Of a stretch of 64,000 nt of DNA, positions 23,857 to 36,386 are shown in pieces; position 1 is the stretch's first letter; every line of letters starts with the position of its first letter. A program made the translations under genes and the position numbers. The DNA lies in contig CM045763.1 of assembly GCA_025200525.1 (NCBI GenBank), positions 153,270,246 through 153,334,245 on the forward strand. The letters are read 5' to 3'. The notes beneath the pieces are model-generated. The model did not search any database. It was not told where the DNA came from and was given only the letters and a program-made list of their open reading frames with translations. Origin of the DNA: Camellia lanceoleosa (lineage: Eukaryota > Streptophyta > Magnoliopsida > Ericales > Theaceae).

Positions 23857-25684
23857 ATGGGTATGTGAAAGCATAGGGTAGACACCCCAACTAAGTTAGA
23901 GTACTTTGGGCAGGAGTTTTCCATTCCTGCCGACGTCCACCTTAGGTTGGCAGGGGAGGAGGATTTCATTATGCCCGACGTGAACCTCATGCCTTTCCCA
24001 GTAGTGGTCTTTATCGAGTGTGGACTTAGGTTTCCACTCGACACCCTTTTCCGAGAAGTCCTCCACTACTACAAATTGAACCCAATGCAACTTGCCATCA
24101 ACTCTTATCGAGTTATCAATGGTATAATCGCCTTAGCCAAGAAAGAAAATACTAGGGTTACCCTTGCCGACATCCAGTACTGCTACACCATGTGTCACCT
24201 AAAATCGGAAAAATGCCTCATCTATTACCTCAAGCCGAGGTCCACGGAGTACAAGCTTATTGCCGACCTCCCAGACTCAAACAGGGGTGCTGGAGACGAT
24301 TACTTCATCGTCTCGGGCAACTGGGAATTTCAACCAAACGATGACCTTCACCTTTATCCCCTAAGCTGAACAGTTTTCAGGGAATGAGATGGTAAGAGCC
24401 AAGTGTCACATTTCCTTGTTTTTTTTTCCAAGTTTTCAATACTTTGTTCTAACGTCTGTGCTCTTCTTTTTGCAGTTCTTCCACAACCACCAAAGGGCTT
24501 TCGCAAGTCCTTCTTCCTCAGCAAGGACTTGAAGAAACTACTGGATCTTCCAGTTCACAAGCGGAGAGCTCCCTTACTTCTAAACTTTATCCCGATCTAC
24601 AAGTCGGTGCTTCCTGATGTCCCAAAGAGGAAGAAAAGCAATTCTCCCCCTTCCGCCACAACTCCTCCAACAGCCTCATCATCTCGGCCAGATCAAGGAT
24701 TGACCTCTGATCCAGCAGAGCAACCGTCAACCTCGGCTCCATATCTGATCCCAACCATCTCAACACTAACGCCACCGTAGGACTACAATTGTTACCGAGA
24801 TGGGTCACAAGAAAGCTGTCGCTGAAGATCTTCTAGCCGACATCCCTAACTCAGTTAACGCTCAACCAGCACAAACCTTGCCTCAACCCAAACAAAAGCC
24901 AAAATGACTAAAGAAAGCTCAGCCTAAGGCAACGGTGACTCAAATTGATACTAAGGACACCTTGCCAATTTCAAAATTGACTGAGAGTGAGAAGACCCCT
25001 TCTACTGCAGAGAAGAGGCCCACCGAGGGCCAACCATCCGAATCTACCAGATCAAAGAGGACAAAGTCGTCCTCTGCGACTACCTCGGGGCCATTAAAAC
25101 ATGATTCCCCCTGGGCCCCACCAATCACAATCGATAACAAGCCAGTTAGGGCTGGTGATAGCACCGACGACATTAAGGTCGGCATTGCCCTCTCCACCAC
25201 CTTGCTTCTGCCCGAAGATCTTAATCGTAACGCCAAGATAAGCGAATACGAAAATTTTGCTTTGATGTTGCAGTACTCCGTTCAAGTAAGTTCCTTACAC
25301 TTGGTATTTTTCTTTTTCTATTTTTCCATACTTAGAGAATTTCTACTTACTTTTGTTCTGTTCACTTTCTTTCAGGCGATCCAGCACGCTCACTCCTTCT
25401 CAATGCAATCTTTTGAAATAAGAAAGGAGTTGGCTGACAAGACGAGGGAAGTTGCTAGTCTACAAAGGGCCGCTAAGAAGACTGAGGCCAAGATGAAGAC
25501 TTTATCAGACCAGGCCGAGGAAGCCATTAAGGCTAAGGATGAGGCCGAGGAAAAAGCAGATACTGCAGAGGCCATCGCCAAAGTCCTCACGGCCGAAAAG
25601 AAAGAGGCCGAGATCAAGATGGCTGAGGCCCAAAAGGAACTTCAACATGCCCTGGCCACAAAAAAGGCCGAGATCAAGGCCGCT

Positions 25685-28094
25685 TGTAACAACCCTCACC
25701 ACTGTTTACCGACTAACTACTGATTACTGTTAAACTGAGACTGATTATGATAAGTAATTGAATCGACTAGAATATTGAATTGACTGACTAAAATCTGGAA
25801 CTGAATTGATTGAGTATATTAGTTAAATTGCAATTCTATCTGTTTGATTGCCAAATTATTTGTTCATGTCTTTGTGTTTAGGCTGCTAATTGAAGGCCTT
25901 ATCGGCGGCTGAATCTGAAATTGATTAGTGTCTTATGACCATTAGAATTAATGTGATTTTATGGCATATTCATTTAAGATGTGATTTGGTATGATTAAAT
26001 TAGATTAAGATAAGCTAAATTACATAGTTTGACTTATTTACCCTAATGCCATTGTGAGTGGCCACTATCTAAACATTTTGAGCTTCATTATACACTCAAA
26101 CAAAACATTTCATCAGCTCATTTCATGTCTCAACCGACCAAGAGTAAGAGAATGAGAGAATTGAATTGTTCTTGAGGGAATTGCTTGGAAACTTGAGGAA
26201 ATTGTAGAAGACTTGTAACATTGAGCCTCCACACCTCTAATTCAAGACTTAGATAAGGAATTCAACCTCTTAATTATGTCTTTAAGTTGATTCTTGCATG
26301 GTTCATGTCATTTTGATGGAGTTTAGAGCCAAGGCATGGTTTAAATGTTGAATTGAAACTCATTCCATGCATGCATGTTTACATCCTTGAGTTTTGAGGT
26401 TGTTCTTCATGAAAGTGTACATACATGTTCATATTTTTACAATGGACTATGAATTCACCATGTTTTTGAAGATATAGACTCTTTTGAGCATGTGTTTGGA
26501 GCTTTGAATTGGTTAAATTCATGCATATTTGCATGTTCTTCATATTCATGAAAATTTGTTTTCAATTGAGTTTAATTGAACTACCCTTGGGCTTTGATTT
26601 CTTAAATTGATCTTTAAAACATGTAATATTATGGGTTTTGAAATGTTTTCCAGAAAATTAGCTCAAGAGGATCGAAATTGGTGCATTAGAACTTGGTTTT
26701 GAATTTAGGACTCAAATCTGGATTTTCCAGATTTTGGACTCCCGCTCGAGCGGGGAATTCGAGCTCCCAGCATCTTGCATGGTTTTACAGTACGCTCGAG
26801 CATAGGGATGCACGCTCGAGCGGGGACCTGAGTCACACGCTCGAGCGGGGGTCAAGCGCCCGTCGAGCGTGGATTTTGAGCATCCAGTACTTTTGCCCTG
26901 TTTTGCAAAACGCTCGAGCGGGAAAGTCTACGCTCGAGCGGATACCTTTGTCTGCATCTACGCTCGAGGGGGGAAACCCACGCTCGAGCGTGAACTCTGT
27001 TTTCTGAAAATTCTGAAAATGCTTTTAAAGTGCATCTTTGCATCCTCATTTCATCCTAGGCATTCTTAGGCCTAATTTAAGGCATCTTAATGAGGATATA
27101 GATGTAGAGCCACACCGAGGCAAATTAGGGATTAAGTTATTATTTTTCCTAACTATATAGCTTAGTGTGTGTTCAATCTGTAACTGTATAGGGTTGGCTT
27201 CCAGAGACGCGCTCTAGCTACTTATAGCCCAGAACTCTGTGAGTAACAACTGTGTAAAGATATGTTCAAAAATGATTATCTTCTGAACAATTGAACTATC
27301 GCTTCAATTGATTATTGTTAATCTAATGAATGTATGTCCTCTATTCTCAATCAGACAGGCATCCATAGCAACCATCATATCAAGTATCGCTACTATTACA
27401 GAGATCTCTATCGGTTCCCATGTTGGAACCACTACTGTTTACTGATATGATGGCCATCATTTACTGCTCGGTCTTTTAAGACCTACTGTTCACTGTACTG
27501 TTATACTAATGGATGTACCACATATGACTGAATGACTGAAATACTGATTTAATGAACTGTTTTCATTACTGTAAGGACATTTATTCTAAACCTCTTTACG
27601 TATTGTGTTATTCACTGGGCTTTAGCTCGCTGTTTATGTATATATGTAGGTGTACAGGCACCAAACCGGAGCTAGGAGCATAGGTTAGACTCCCCTTTTT
27701 GTCAAGCCAACCACTGTGCCTCACTGCGAGGTTCCGAGCCTGCCAAGCTATGGCTTAGGGGTGTTTTAATTTCCCCCGTCTGTCTCTGTTTCTGTTTTGT
27801 AATATTGTATAGACCGAATGTTTTTGTACTGTACTGTTTAATAGGGATTAAGTCCCTGCCCTGAACAATTGTAAATGTTGTACATACAGTTTTATACTGA
27901 TGATATATATGTATGAAAAGTCTTTTTGCATACAGACTGTCACAGTTCATTGGACATTGTTTATTTACTGTATTGGCTTCCGCTATGCCCCTGTACTCTG
28001 TTTTACTGTTGTACTGTTAAGCAGGCCTTTGGTAATCTCGGATTATTGGCCGGTTACAGTACTAAACCCATAGGGGCAGGTTTAGGTCGTGACA
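25685..28094 (+). mobile_element. Solo LTR of the chromovirus family, in exon 3 of the antisense gene
   Basis: It begins TGTAACAACCC and ends GGTCGTGACA, the inverse orientation of the intact chromovirus LTRs at 29355 and 36387. Flanks are CCGCT and TCGCT, a 5-bp duplication with one difference. The size is 2410 bp. It carries the same CGCTCGAGCG palindrome cluster (26740-26995) as the other LTRs. Removing it restores the reading frame of the interrupted exon, which confirms the insertion point. Confidence 0.92.
26740..26995. repeat. CGCTCGAGCG palindrome cluster in the solo LTR
   Basis: The 10-bp palindrome CGCTCGAGCG or close variants occurs about eight to ten times, irregularly spaced at 15-45 bp, within GC-rich DNA that contrasts with the AT-rich surroundings. 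Confidence 0.85.
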
Positions 28095-28859
28095 TCGCTG
28101 ATGAGAGGGTGTATACTGAGGGGGCGGCTGACGTCAAGGAGGACTACAAAAAACAAGTGAAGTAGGCATACAACAAGGGTTTCACCCTTGGTTGGATGGC
28201 TGCCCTCAAAAGGCTTGATGTCCCCGAGGACTGCCCCCTCAAGAATGCTGACGTCCTTCCCCTGCCATTCCCCCCTACTCCAAGCCAATCCGAAGACGAT
28301 TCTGAGTCTAAGGAGAAAGCTTTGGTGAGGAAATCAAAGGAAGCTGCTGGGGCCAAGTCCCCTATGCCAAATGAGCAAGTCCTAGACTTGACTCAGGACG
28401 AGGAGGATGAGGTCTTCAAAGACACTGTTCCTGAGAATGCAACATCGGACGTGTCTATTGCCAACAAGAGCCTCAACCAAACTCTTTAAGAAATCGATGC
28501 CGAGCTCGCGGCTGAGAGGGCCACCGAGATGTCTTCTTAACAGTCTTCCGAACTCCAGACCCAACCGCCTAAAGACGCCGAAGAGTCTTAGTTTGATGCT
28601 TTTCTCCTTTTTTTCCTTTACCTTGTACTTTTTTCGTTCTTTGAAACAATGTAAGCTTTCTGTCTGGCCGATGTGCCTTCTTTCGAATGTAAATACAACT
28701 TCCTCTTTTGAATGCTTGTATGTTTTGTCTTCATTGCATGACTCTATACTTAGAATAATTTGTATGTCTTCAACATTCACCTTAGTCTGTGCAATCTTCT
28801 CGAGGTGAAATACCTCGGTTATACCCACCTACGGTTTACCTCGGCAAGTACATAAGTAC

Positions 28860-29320
28860 TTCTTTTAATACAACTTTGGTCTCAACTTATAAATTTCAAC
28901 AAGTATTTAAACTAATCTTTCTTTGTCATAACCTTGGTTTCAACTTATAAATTTAAAATTTCAACAAGCGTATGACCTTAGTTTAACTTCAACTTGTAAA
29001 CTTAAGTTTCAATAAGTGTTAAACATAACCTTTAGTTTAACTTCAACTTGTAAACTTAAATTTCAACAAGCGTTAAACATAACCTCGGTTTAATTTCAAC
29101 TTGTAAACTTCAGTTTCAATAAGCGTTAAACATGATCTCTGTTTAACTTCAGCTTGTAAACTTAAATTTCAACAAGTGTTAAACATGACCTTAGTTTAAC
29201 TTCAACTTGTAAACTTAAATTTCAACAAGCGTTAAACATGACCTCGGTTTAACTTCAACTTGTAAACTTAAATTTCAACAAGCGTTAAACTAATTTTAGT
29301 TTGTAAATTCTACCTTTCCA
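28860..29320. repeat. 53-bp tandem repeat array in element A
   Basis: About eight copies of a unit like AACTTCAACTTGTAAACTT + AAATTTCAACAAGCGTTAAA + CATGACCTCGGTTT, with scattered changes. It lies between the end of the antisense gene and the chromovirus insertion, that is, downstream of pol in element sense. This is the position where Tat-lineage elements often carry variable tandem repeats. Confidence 0.87.
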
Positions 29321-29354
29321 GGAACCATTTCCCAACTTTCTGCCCCCCTAATGT

Positions 29355-31738
29355 TGTCACGACCCAAACCCGGCCCTATAGGTTTAGCATCAGAATCGCC
29401 AAGAATCCGAGATTATCAAGGCTTCAATTGAATAGTACAATCAAACAGTACAGTATGCTGGCGGAAGCCAATACAGTAAGTAACTAGTGTCCACTGAGCT
29501 GTGAAAATTTGTATGTCAAAAACATTTTATGCATTCATACAGTCCAAAACAGTACACTCTATACAATCATTTACAATCAACAAGACGGGATCGAATCCTC
29601 GATAAATAAAGATCTATATAAGAACGGTCTACACAGAAGTACAAACAGTAGGGAGACCGGTAGGGGACACAAAAACACCCCGAGCCATAGCATGGCAACA
29701 CGGAACCTCGTAGTGAGGCACATAGGCTGGCTTGACAAAACTGGGGACCAATCCCACGCTCCTAGCTCCGGTCTGGTTGCTGAGAACCTACATATGTATA
29801 TAAACAGTGAGCTAAAGCCCAGTGAATAACATAAAGCGTAAAGAGGTTATGAATGAATGTCCTTACAGTAATGAAATCAATTCATTTAACAGTATTTCAA
29901 TCTTTCAGTATTTCAGTCAATCAGTCATATGTGGTACATCCATTAGCCTATAAACAAGAGGGTCCAAAGGATCGGCCTAATGCACTCCAACAAAGAATGA
30001 TGATCATCAATCAAGAAATGTGATGGTTTCACAAGGAAACCGACAGAGCTCGTAAAGAATAAATGCTAAGGATGCCACAATACAGCCTGTAATACAGGAT
30101 ATACATTCATTCAGTAAACAATATCAGTTCAATAAACAATTCAGTTCAGTAATCAAAAGATAACCATTTTGAACGTATCTTTACACAATTGTTACTCACA
30201 GAGATTGGGCTATAGTAGCTAGAGCGCGTCCCCGAGAGCCAACCCTAACAGTAACAAATAGAACACACACTAAGTTTGCAATCGAAAGGATGGTAATTAA
30301 ATCCCTAACTTTCCTCGGTGTGGTTCTATGTCTAAATCCTCATTAAGATGCTTTAAACTAGGCCTAAGAATTCCTAGGATGGAATGAGGATGCGAAAATA
30401 CACTTAGAAAGCAAATTCCAGAATTTCAGTGAACAGGGCCTCCGCTCGAGCGCAGGTTTCCCCGCTTGAGCGGACAAGCACACAAAGGCCCACGCTCGAG
30501 CGTACATTCCGCCGCTCGAGCGGACTGATGAAAGGTGCAAAAAATGCTGGATGCGCGATTTTCCCGCTCGAGCGTTAAAAGCCCCGCTCGAGCGGACTGT
30601 AAAAACATGCCAAGGAAATACTGGGAGCATGAATTCCCCGCTCGAGCGGCCCTTCCCCCGCCCGAGCGGACGGCCAAATTCTGGAAAATCCAGATTCGAC
30701 CTCTGAGTTTCAAACCAAGTTTTGATGCTCCAAATTCGATCCTCTTGGGCCCATTTTCTGGAAAACTCTTTCAAACACATAGAATAACAAGTTTTAAAAC
30801 TCAATTTAAGAAGTCAAGGCCCAAGGGTGTTTCAATTAAACTCAATTTCAAACCATTTTCAAGAACAATGCTCAAACATGACATGCATGCCTTCAAAACA
30901 ATTTTAAGCTTCAAATCATGCTCAAATGAGCTCAATTCTTTGAAAAGCAAGTTGAAAACCTGGACTATAACAATACCATGAACATGCATGTAACAAATTG
31001 CCATGAACTTAACTCAAAACCCAACAATATTAACATGCATGCAAGAATTATGCTACAATCCAACGTTCTTGAACTTAAAACATGGTTTGATTCTACAATG
31101 GAGCCTAGAACATGCAAGGTGAGGTTCAAGACAACAAGAAGACAATGAGTTCCTTACCTAGAGTTCCAATTACAAGGTAAGGAGGTTAAATTATGCCAAT
31201 TACACTTCAATTCCAAGCAATCCAAGCCAAAATCTACAAGGCCAAGTCAATTCTCTCTCTCCCTAAACTTCTTCTTTGGTCAGCTAGAGCAAGCAAAAAG
31301 GCTGAGGAAAGCTTTGATCAACATGTTCTAAGGCTTAATATAATATCCTAAGTGGCCCACTAGGAGTGGCAAATATGGTAATTACACCTAAGTTTGCAAT
31401 TAACTCACTTTATTCTAATTTAATCGTTCCTAATCAATTTTCAGATAAATATACCATAAAATCAGAAATATTCTACTGATTCTAAAACATCAAACGGTTC
31501 CCAATTCGGCCGCCGATAAGGCCTTCAAGTAACAGTTTAAACACATAAACGCAAACAGATAATTAATCAATTAAACAGATGCAACATGCAATTCAATAGA
31601 TAAACTAATTCGATTTCAGTTTCAATTTCAATCAGTTAGTTCTAGAGGGCCTCACTTATCAGTCATAATCAGTTCAGTTCATCAGTGATCAGTAGCTAAT
31701 TCAGTCGTTAATCGGTAATTATAACGAGGGTTGTTACA
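29355..31738 (-). repeat. 3' LTR of the chromovirus
   Basis: 2384 bp, TGTCACGACCC to GGGTTGTTACA on the plus strand. A palindrome cluster of intact CGCTCGAGCG motifs lies at 30440-30670. Just inside, the minus-strand purine run AAGGAGGGAAGAC (31739-31752) is the polypurine tract. Confidence 0.95.
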
Positions 31739-31760
31739 GTCTTCCCTCCTTATAAGGAGT

Positions 31761-32300
31761 TTAGTCCTCTAAACTCGAGTTACCTTCAGTCTGGAAGAAA
31801 ACAGGATCCAGTGGAAACAAATCAGGATACCGCCTAGCCATGTCATCTTCCCTTTCCCAAGTGGCATATATACCACCATGGTTCTGCCAGTCAACTTTCA
31901 CTAGCGGAATCTCTTTGTTTCTCAGTTTCTTGATCCGTCGGTTTACAATCTGTATAGGCCGTTCCTTGTAAGTGTAGTCATCACTCAACACGATACGGGT
32001 AGGCTCAATCACATGAAACGGATCTCGAAGATAGTCTCTCAACATCGAAATGTGGAAGACGTTATGCATATGCTCCATTTCAGGAGGAAGTGCAACTTGA
32101 TACGCCACCGGATTGATTTTCTCAATAACTGATACGGCCCGACATATCTGGCGCTTAACTTGCCTTTGACTCCAAAGCGAGTCCGCCTTTCATTGGTGTC
32201 ACTTTCACAAACACGTGATCACCCACTTCATATTCTCTATCCCGCCTTCTAACATCTCGTGATAACTTTTCGCTTTTCGGTCTCAGACGTTCGATCCTAT
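31761..32300 (-). pseudogene. Chromovirus integrase C-terminus with chromodomain
   Basis: The frame at 32108-31761 has VFHISMLRDYLRDP, the GPY/F-side tail of chromoviral integrase. It is followed by YKERPIQIVNRRIKKLRNK and WQNHGGIYATWEREDDM, which match the chromodomain-like end of Tekay/Del elements (PxxI, LRNKxIPLVKVxW, ATWE). Chromodomains steer integration toward heterochromatin. The frame changes near 32110, so the join to the core is broken. Confidence 0.85.
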
Positions 32301-33307
32301 CTTTTCGGTTGTTTCATAAACAATTTCGCCCAAGCAACGCCCATCTCCAACTTCGCCCACAGATTGAGATCTACACTTTCGCCATCCAATGCCTCGAAAG
32401 GCGCCATACCAATACTCGAATGGTAGCTGTTGTTGTAGGCGAATTCAGCTAACGGCAAATGACTTTCCCAGTTTCCCTGAAAATCCAGGACACACATTCT
32501 CAGTAGGTCCTCTAGAGTCTGGATGGTCCTTTCGACCGCCATCCGTTCGAGGATGATAGGCACTACTCAAATTTCAATTCAAGACTAATGTAGTCAGAGG
32601 CTCGCTAACCTCGATGTAAACTTTGAATCCCTGTCAGAAACAATAGATACAGGCACTCCATGCAATCTCACAATTTCATCAATATAGATAACAGCCAATT
32701 TGTCTGCATTATATATTGTCTTGACAGGTAGGAAGTGTGCAGATTTAGTCAATCTATCAACAATAACCCAAATAGAGTCCATACCTTTCCTGGAGCGAGG
32801 TAATCCAACGATAAAATCCATCGTGATATGCTCCCATTTCCACTCTGGTATGGGTAAGAGTTGCAGTAAGCCTGCAGGTCGCTGATGTTCCGCTTTAACT
32901 TGTTGACAATGGAGACACTTGGACACAAAATCAGCGATCTCCTTCTTCATTCCTGGCCACCAGAAATTCTGTTTCAGATCTTGGTACATTTTCGTATTCC
33001 CTGGGTGAATCGAAAACTTTGAACTGTGGCCTTCCTGTAAAACTCTCCTTTTCAATTCAGTGTCATTCGGTACACACAGTCTGTCTTGAAATTTCAGTAC
33101 ATTATTGTCAAAGTTAAATCCCGGTTTCGGTTTTGAATCTCTTTCTTCAATAACCTTTTTCAAGAAATCATCCAGTTGTTGTTTCTCCTTAATTTCTTCA
33201 ATCAATGCCGTTGAGCGAAATAGCAATAAGGTTCCACCTTGTTCTTTCAAAACAATTTCGATTTCAGACTGTTCAAGGTGATAAAGCAAGTCCTTCTCGT
33301 CAACCAA
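32297..33307 (-). pseudogene. Chromovirus integrase core
   Basis: The HHCC zinc finger is visible as HSSKFSIHPG ... CLHCQQVKAEH. Core residues are D in HITMDFIVGLP and D in SIVSDRDSKF; the third acidic residue lies past a frame break at about 32594. The second part (32563-32297) contains the [21 protein letters not shown] block that follows the core. The two parts are in different frames, so no complete integrase is made. Confidence 0.87.
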
Positions 33308-33486
33308 GACAAAGTTAAGTTCCCAATCGATTTTCTACTAATGCATCTAAGAATCGGTGTTGGCTTTTCCTGATGGTACAAAATCAGAGGTCATAGTCTT
33401 TGATCAGTTCAAGCCATCTCCAAAGTCTCATATTCAATTCTTTCTGGGTGAAAAAGTACTTCAGGCTCTTGTGATCAGTATACACT

Positions 33487-33849
33487 TCACATGTTGCTCC
33501 ATACAAATAGTGACGCCAAATTTTCAAAGGCAAACACTATCGCAAGAAGTTCTAGGTCATGGGTCGGGTAGTTCTTTTCATGTGGTCTCAACTGTCGGGA
33601 AGCATAAGCAATAACTCTCCCATTCTGCATTAAAACACACCCCAAACCCTTATGAGAAGCATCACTAAAGACAGTATAACCATCCGTACCTGAAGATAGA
33701 GTCAAAATCGGTGCAGTCACAAGTCGGGTTTTCAGTTCTTGAAATGCTGATTCCCTTGGGTCACCCACCAAATGATATCCTTTCGTGTCAATCGAGTCGA
33801 TGGTAAGGCAATTTTGGAGAAGTCTTTGACAAATTTTCAGAATAACCAA
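33487..33849 (-). pseudogene. Chromovirus RNase H domain
   Basis: [20 protein letters not shown] holds the first catalytic D (SDAS), and the segment [20 protein letters not shown] with HDLELLAI the second acidic region. These are the standard RT-linked RNase H motifs of Ty3/Gypsy. The C-terminal part is out of frame. The enzyme would remove RNA from the RNA-DNA hybrid during reverse transcription. Confidence 0.85.
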
Positions 33850-34059
33850 ATCCCCAAAAGCTTTGACTTCACCACATTGGTTGGTCTAAGCGCTTCACTA
33901 CTGACTTCAATTTTCGTGGATCAACAGAAATTCCATCTTTGCTAACAACATGCCCCAAAAACATAATATGATCAAGCCAAAATTCACATTTGGACAGCTT
34001 TAGCATACAGCTTCGTTTCTTAAGGTTTGCAGGCAAGTCTCGATGGTGTTCATGTTCTT

Positions 34060-34500
34060 CTACATCTTAGAATAGATCAAGATGTCATCAATAAATACCA
34101 CAATAAAATCGTCAAGGTATGGTTTAAAAATTCTGTTCATGAGGTCCATAAATGCGGCAGGGGCATTCGTAACTCCGAACGGCATAACTAAAAATTCAAA
34201 GTGGCCATACCTCGTTCTAAAAGCAGTTTTATCAATGTCTTCCGGTTTGACCTTCAGTTGATGATACCCCAATCTAAGGTCAATCTTGGAAAACACTTGT
34301 GCACCCTGTAACTGGTCAAATAAATCATCAATACGCGGTAATGGATATTTATTCTTTACAGTTACCTTGTTCATTCAGGTAATCAATGCACGCCTCGGTG
34401 AACCATCTTTCTTCTTTACAAACAAAACAGTGCACCCCACTTGACGCATCGGGTCCGATAAACTTCTTGTCTAGCGCTTCGCAATTGTACCTTCAATTCT
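34060..34500 (-). pseudogene. Chromovirus reverse transcriptase, partial
   Basis: The open part has [46 protein letters not shown] and [11 protein letters not shown], that is, RT motifs 2 to 5 with the FIDD active-site aspartates. The N-terminal finger region lies in another frame (34380-34500). The thumb, downstream of 34060, is also displaced. Confidence 0.88.
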
Positions 34501-34520
34501 TTCATTCAGTTGGGGCCATT

Positions 34521-35177
34521 CTATAGGAGTTTTAGATGCTCGGCAAATTCTAACCACATCCACAATAAATTCAATTTCCTCACAATCAAATCCTCGCAAT
34601 TCATCCGAAATACATCCGAATTCTCGACTATAGGAATACAATTCACATCGCTTTTAACATTATCATTAGCAGAATACCAATACGTAACACGATATCCCTT
34701 ACACCCCTTTCTAATCAATTTGACAGCTTTTACAGAAGAAATCAGATATGGAGGAGGTACTACTCCACTCCCATTAAACACAAATTCAGGCAAACCCGGT
34801 GGACGGAAAACTACTTGTTTTGTTACACAGTCTATAGTGGCATGATATTTTTGTAGCCAATCCATCCCCAATATTACATCAAAATGATCTATGTTCAATG
34901 GTAGTAAATCAATAAACAGATGCATATCCCCAACGATAATCTCACAAGCAGGATACATATATGCACATGTCATGGATCCCCCAACAGGTGATGATACAGC
35001 TAGCAAATAGTTCATGGGTTCTAAGGGTCTATTCAATTTACGCGAAAAAGCATGCGACACATACGAATGTGTAGACCCCGAGTCAATCAATACATAAGCA
35101 TTTTGAGCACAGATAGAGAGGATACCTGACACAACGGTCTCGGTATTTTGCACGTCTCCCGGTACTAGGGCAAACAC
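34521..35177 (-). pseudogene. Chromovirus aspartic protease
   Basis: VLIDSGSTHSYVSHAFSRKL carries the DSG catalytic triad, and HFDVILGMDWLQKYHATIDC is the C-terminal ILGMDW motif of Gypsy proteases. The frame is longer than most domains in this element and lacks internal stops, but it is cut from both Gag and RT by frameshifts. Confidence 0.88.
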
Positions 35178-35199
35178 TTACCGCCTCATGTGCTCTTTT

Positions 35200-36175
35200 C
35201 CCTAGTTTTGGGGTTCGGTTTTGGGGCTACATTTGATGTCGCGCTCGGTGCGACTTTTACTACTAACGGTGGAGCGAAGGCGGGTTAATTTCATGGCCCA
35301 CCTTGCCACACCTGAAACAAGCGCCAGAAATCTGGTAGCAAACCCCTTTGTGCTTATTGCCACATCTGAAAGAGGTGGAATAAATCCACTCCCTTGGCCG
35401 GGCTAGTCGTCGACCCAGATTCTGCTTTCTTAGTTCCGGGTTATGCTTGCCTTTCTTAAATTTGAAACCCCGTTTTTACCTTGCCATTACATTGTTGGTG
35501 TTTGATTGTTTTATGCCGCAATATTTGTCTCGCCATCAATGCTCGGTTGAGAACACCCACAAAAGTTGGCATTTTCAAAACACTAATTCATCTCAGATAT
35601 TAGCACTAAGGCCTCCTTCAAACCTTCGGCCTTCTTATATTCGTAGATCCACCATATGAGGTGCATACCTAGCAAATTCGTGAATTTCTTCTCATATTCG
35701 CAATGCATATATTGCCCTGTCTCAAATTGCTCAAATTCACTTTTTCGTCTCGATGCAATCGGGAAAGTACTTTTCAAAGAAGGACTCTTGAACGAGTCCA
35801 AGTCACAATAGTATTCGCCTCACGGGTCAACGTCCACCACCTTCTTTCTTCTTCCTGAAGGGTGAAGGTTGCTAATAGTACTTTGTTGGCTTCGAAGCAC
35901 GGAAACATTTCAAACAATTTCGCCTCAAGAACCCAAGCTTCACCTTTATCGGTTCTAAGCCTTCCGAAGGACGGCGGTTTCATCTTCTCGAACTTATGGG
36001 TCAAGTGCAATAATGTCCACCTCATTAGCATTCACATTCTCAGACATTTTGTTCGGTTGCACGGAGGAGGAGGTGGGGGCTTGTTGGTCTTGGTTGTTGA
36101 TCCAATCTCAATTATTAGTCCCATCATTTGTTCAAGTCCGCCATTCTCGCCTCGAGAGGATGATGCTTCAGCCAT
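35200..36175 (-). pseudogene. Chromovirus Gag with zinc knuckle, multiply frameshifted
   Basis: The probable start is the ATG at about 36175, MAEASSSRGENGGLEQM. Later pieces in other frames include KPPSFGRL, TFTLQEEERRWW (a conserved Gypsy Gag motif of alternating W residues) and KFTNLLGMH. A zinc knuckle CFRCGKVGH is encoded around 35290-35335. At least four frame changes separate these pieces, most by one base. Confidence 0.8.
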
Positions 36176-36365
36176 ATGCATTATCCATTTCACTATAGCG
36201 ATTATAATGCTTATCATTATAAAGCTTGTACAATTAAACAGCTTTAACGCTTTAACATATAATCACGATCATAAGCACACATTTTTAAATTCATGAGATG
36301 CCCTAATTGCCTTTCTAGGACACCCTATAGCTCATTTGGACACGTAAAAGCGGTATAACCCGTGG

Positions 36366-36386
36366 TTAAGTATCGCTCGATACCAC
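36366..36386 (-). promoter_or_regulatory. Primer binding site of the chromovirus
   Basis: Directly inside the 5' LTR the minus strand reads TGGTATCGAGCGATAC. It resembles the initiator-Met tRNA site TGGTATCAGAGC with one base missing or changed. It primes minus-strand DNA synthesis. Confidence 0.7.

Larger units (their letters stand above)
23857..28490 (+). pseudogene. Antisense extra gene of element A: 'putative gypsy type transposon'-like protein, three exons
   Basis: The gene runs opposite to gag-pol. Exon 1 (23857-24391) starts ATGGGTATG and contains ECGLRFPLDTLFREVLHYY and LNPMQLAINSYRVINGI, the hallmark of the plant Transposase_28 family (PF04195, 'putative gypsy type transposon'). Introns lie at 24392-24475 and 25286-25375, with GTAAG donors and TTTGCAG or TTTCAG acceptors. 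Exon 2 is Pro/Ser/Lys-rich with LPEDLNRNAK near its end. Exon 3 begins AIQHAHSFSMQ and is a coiled coil, interrupted after EIKAA by a solo LTR (25685-28094). It resumes with DERVYTEGAADVK, reaches an acidic LDLTQDEEDEVF stretch and stops at 28488. A stop at codon 4, one before AYNKGFTLGW and others make this copy dead. Function unknown; homologous to the gene at 60701-62782. Confidence 0.75.

Noticed and set aside
30364..30804. Long open frames in the chromovirus LTRs (also 37389-37808)
   Set aside because: Caused by GC-rich palindrome clusters in LTRs; no similarity to any protein.
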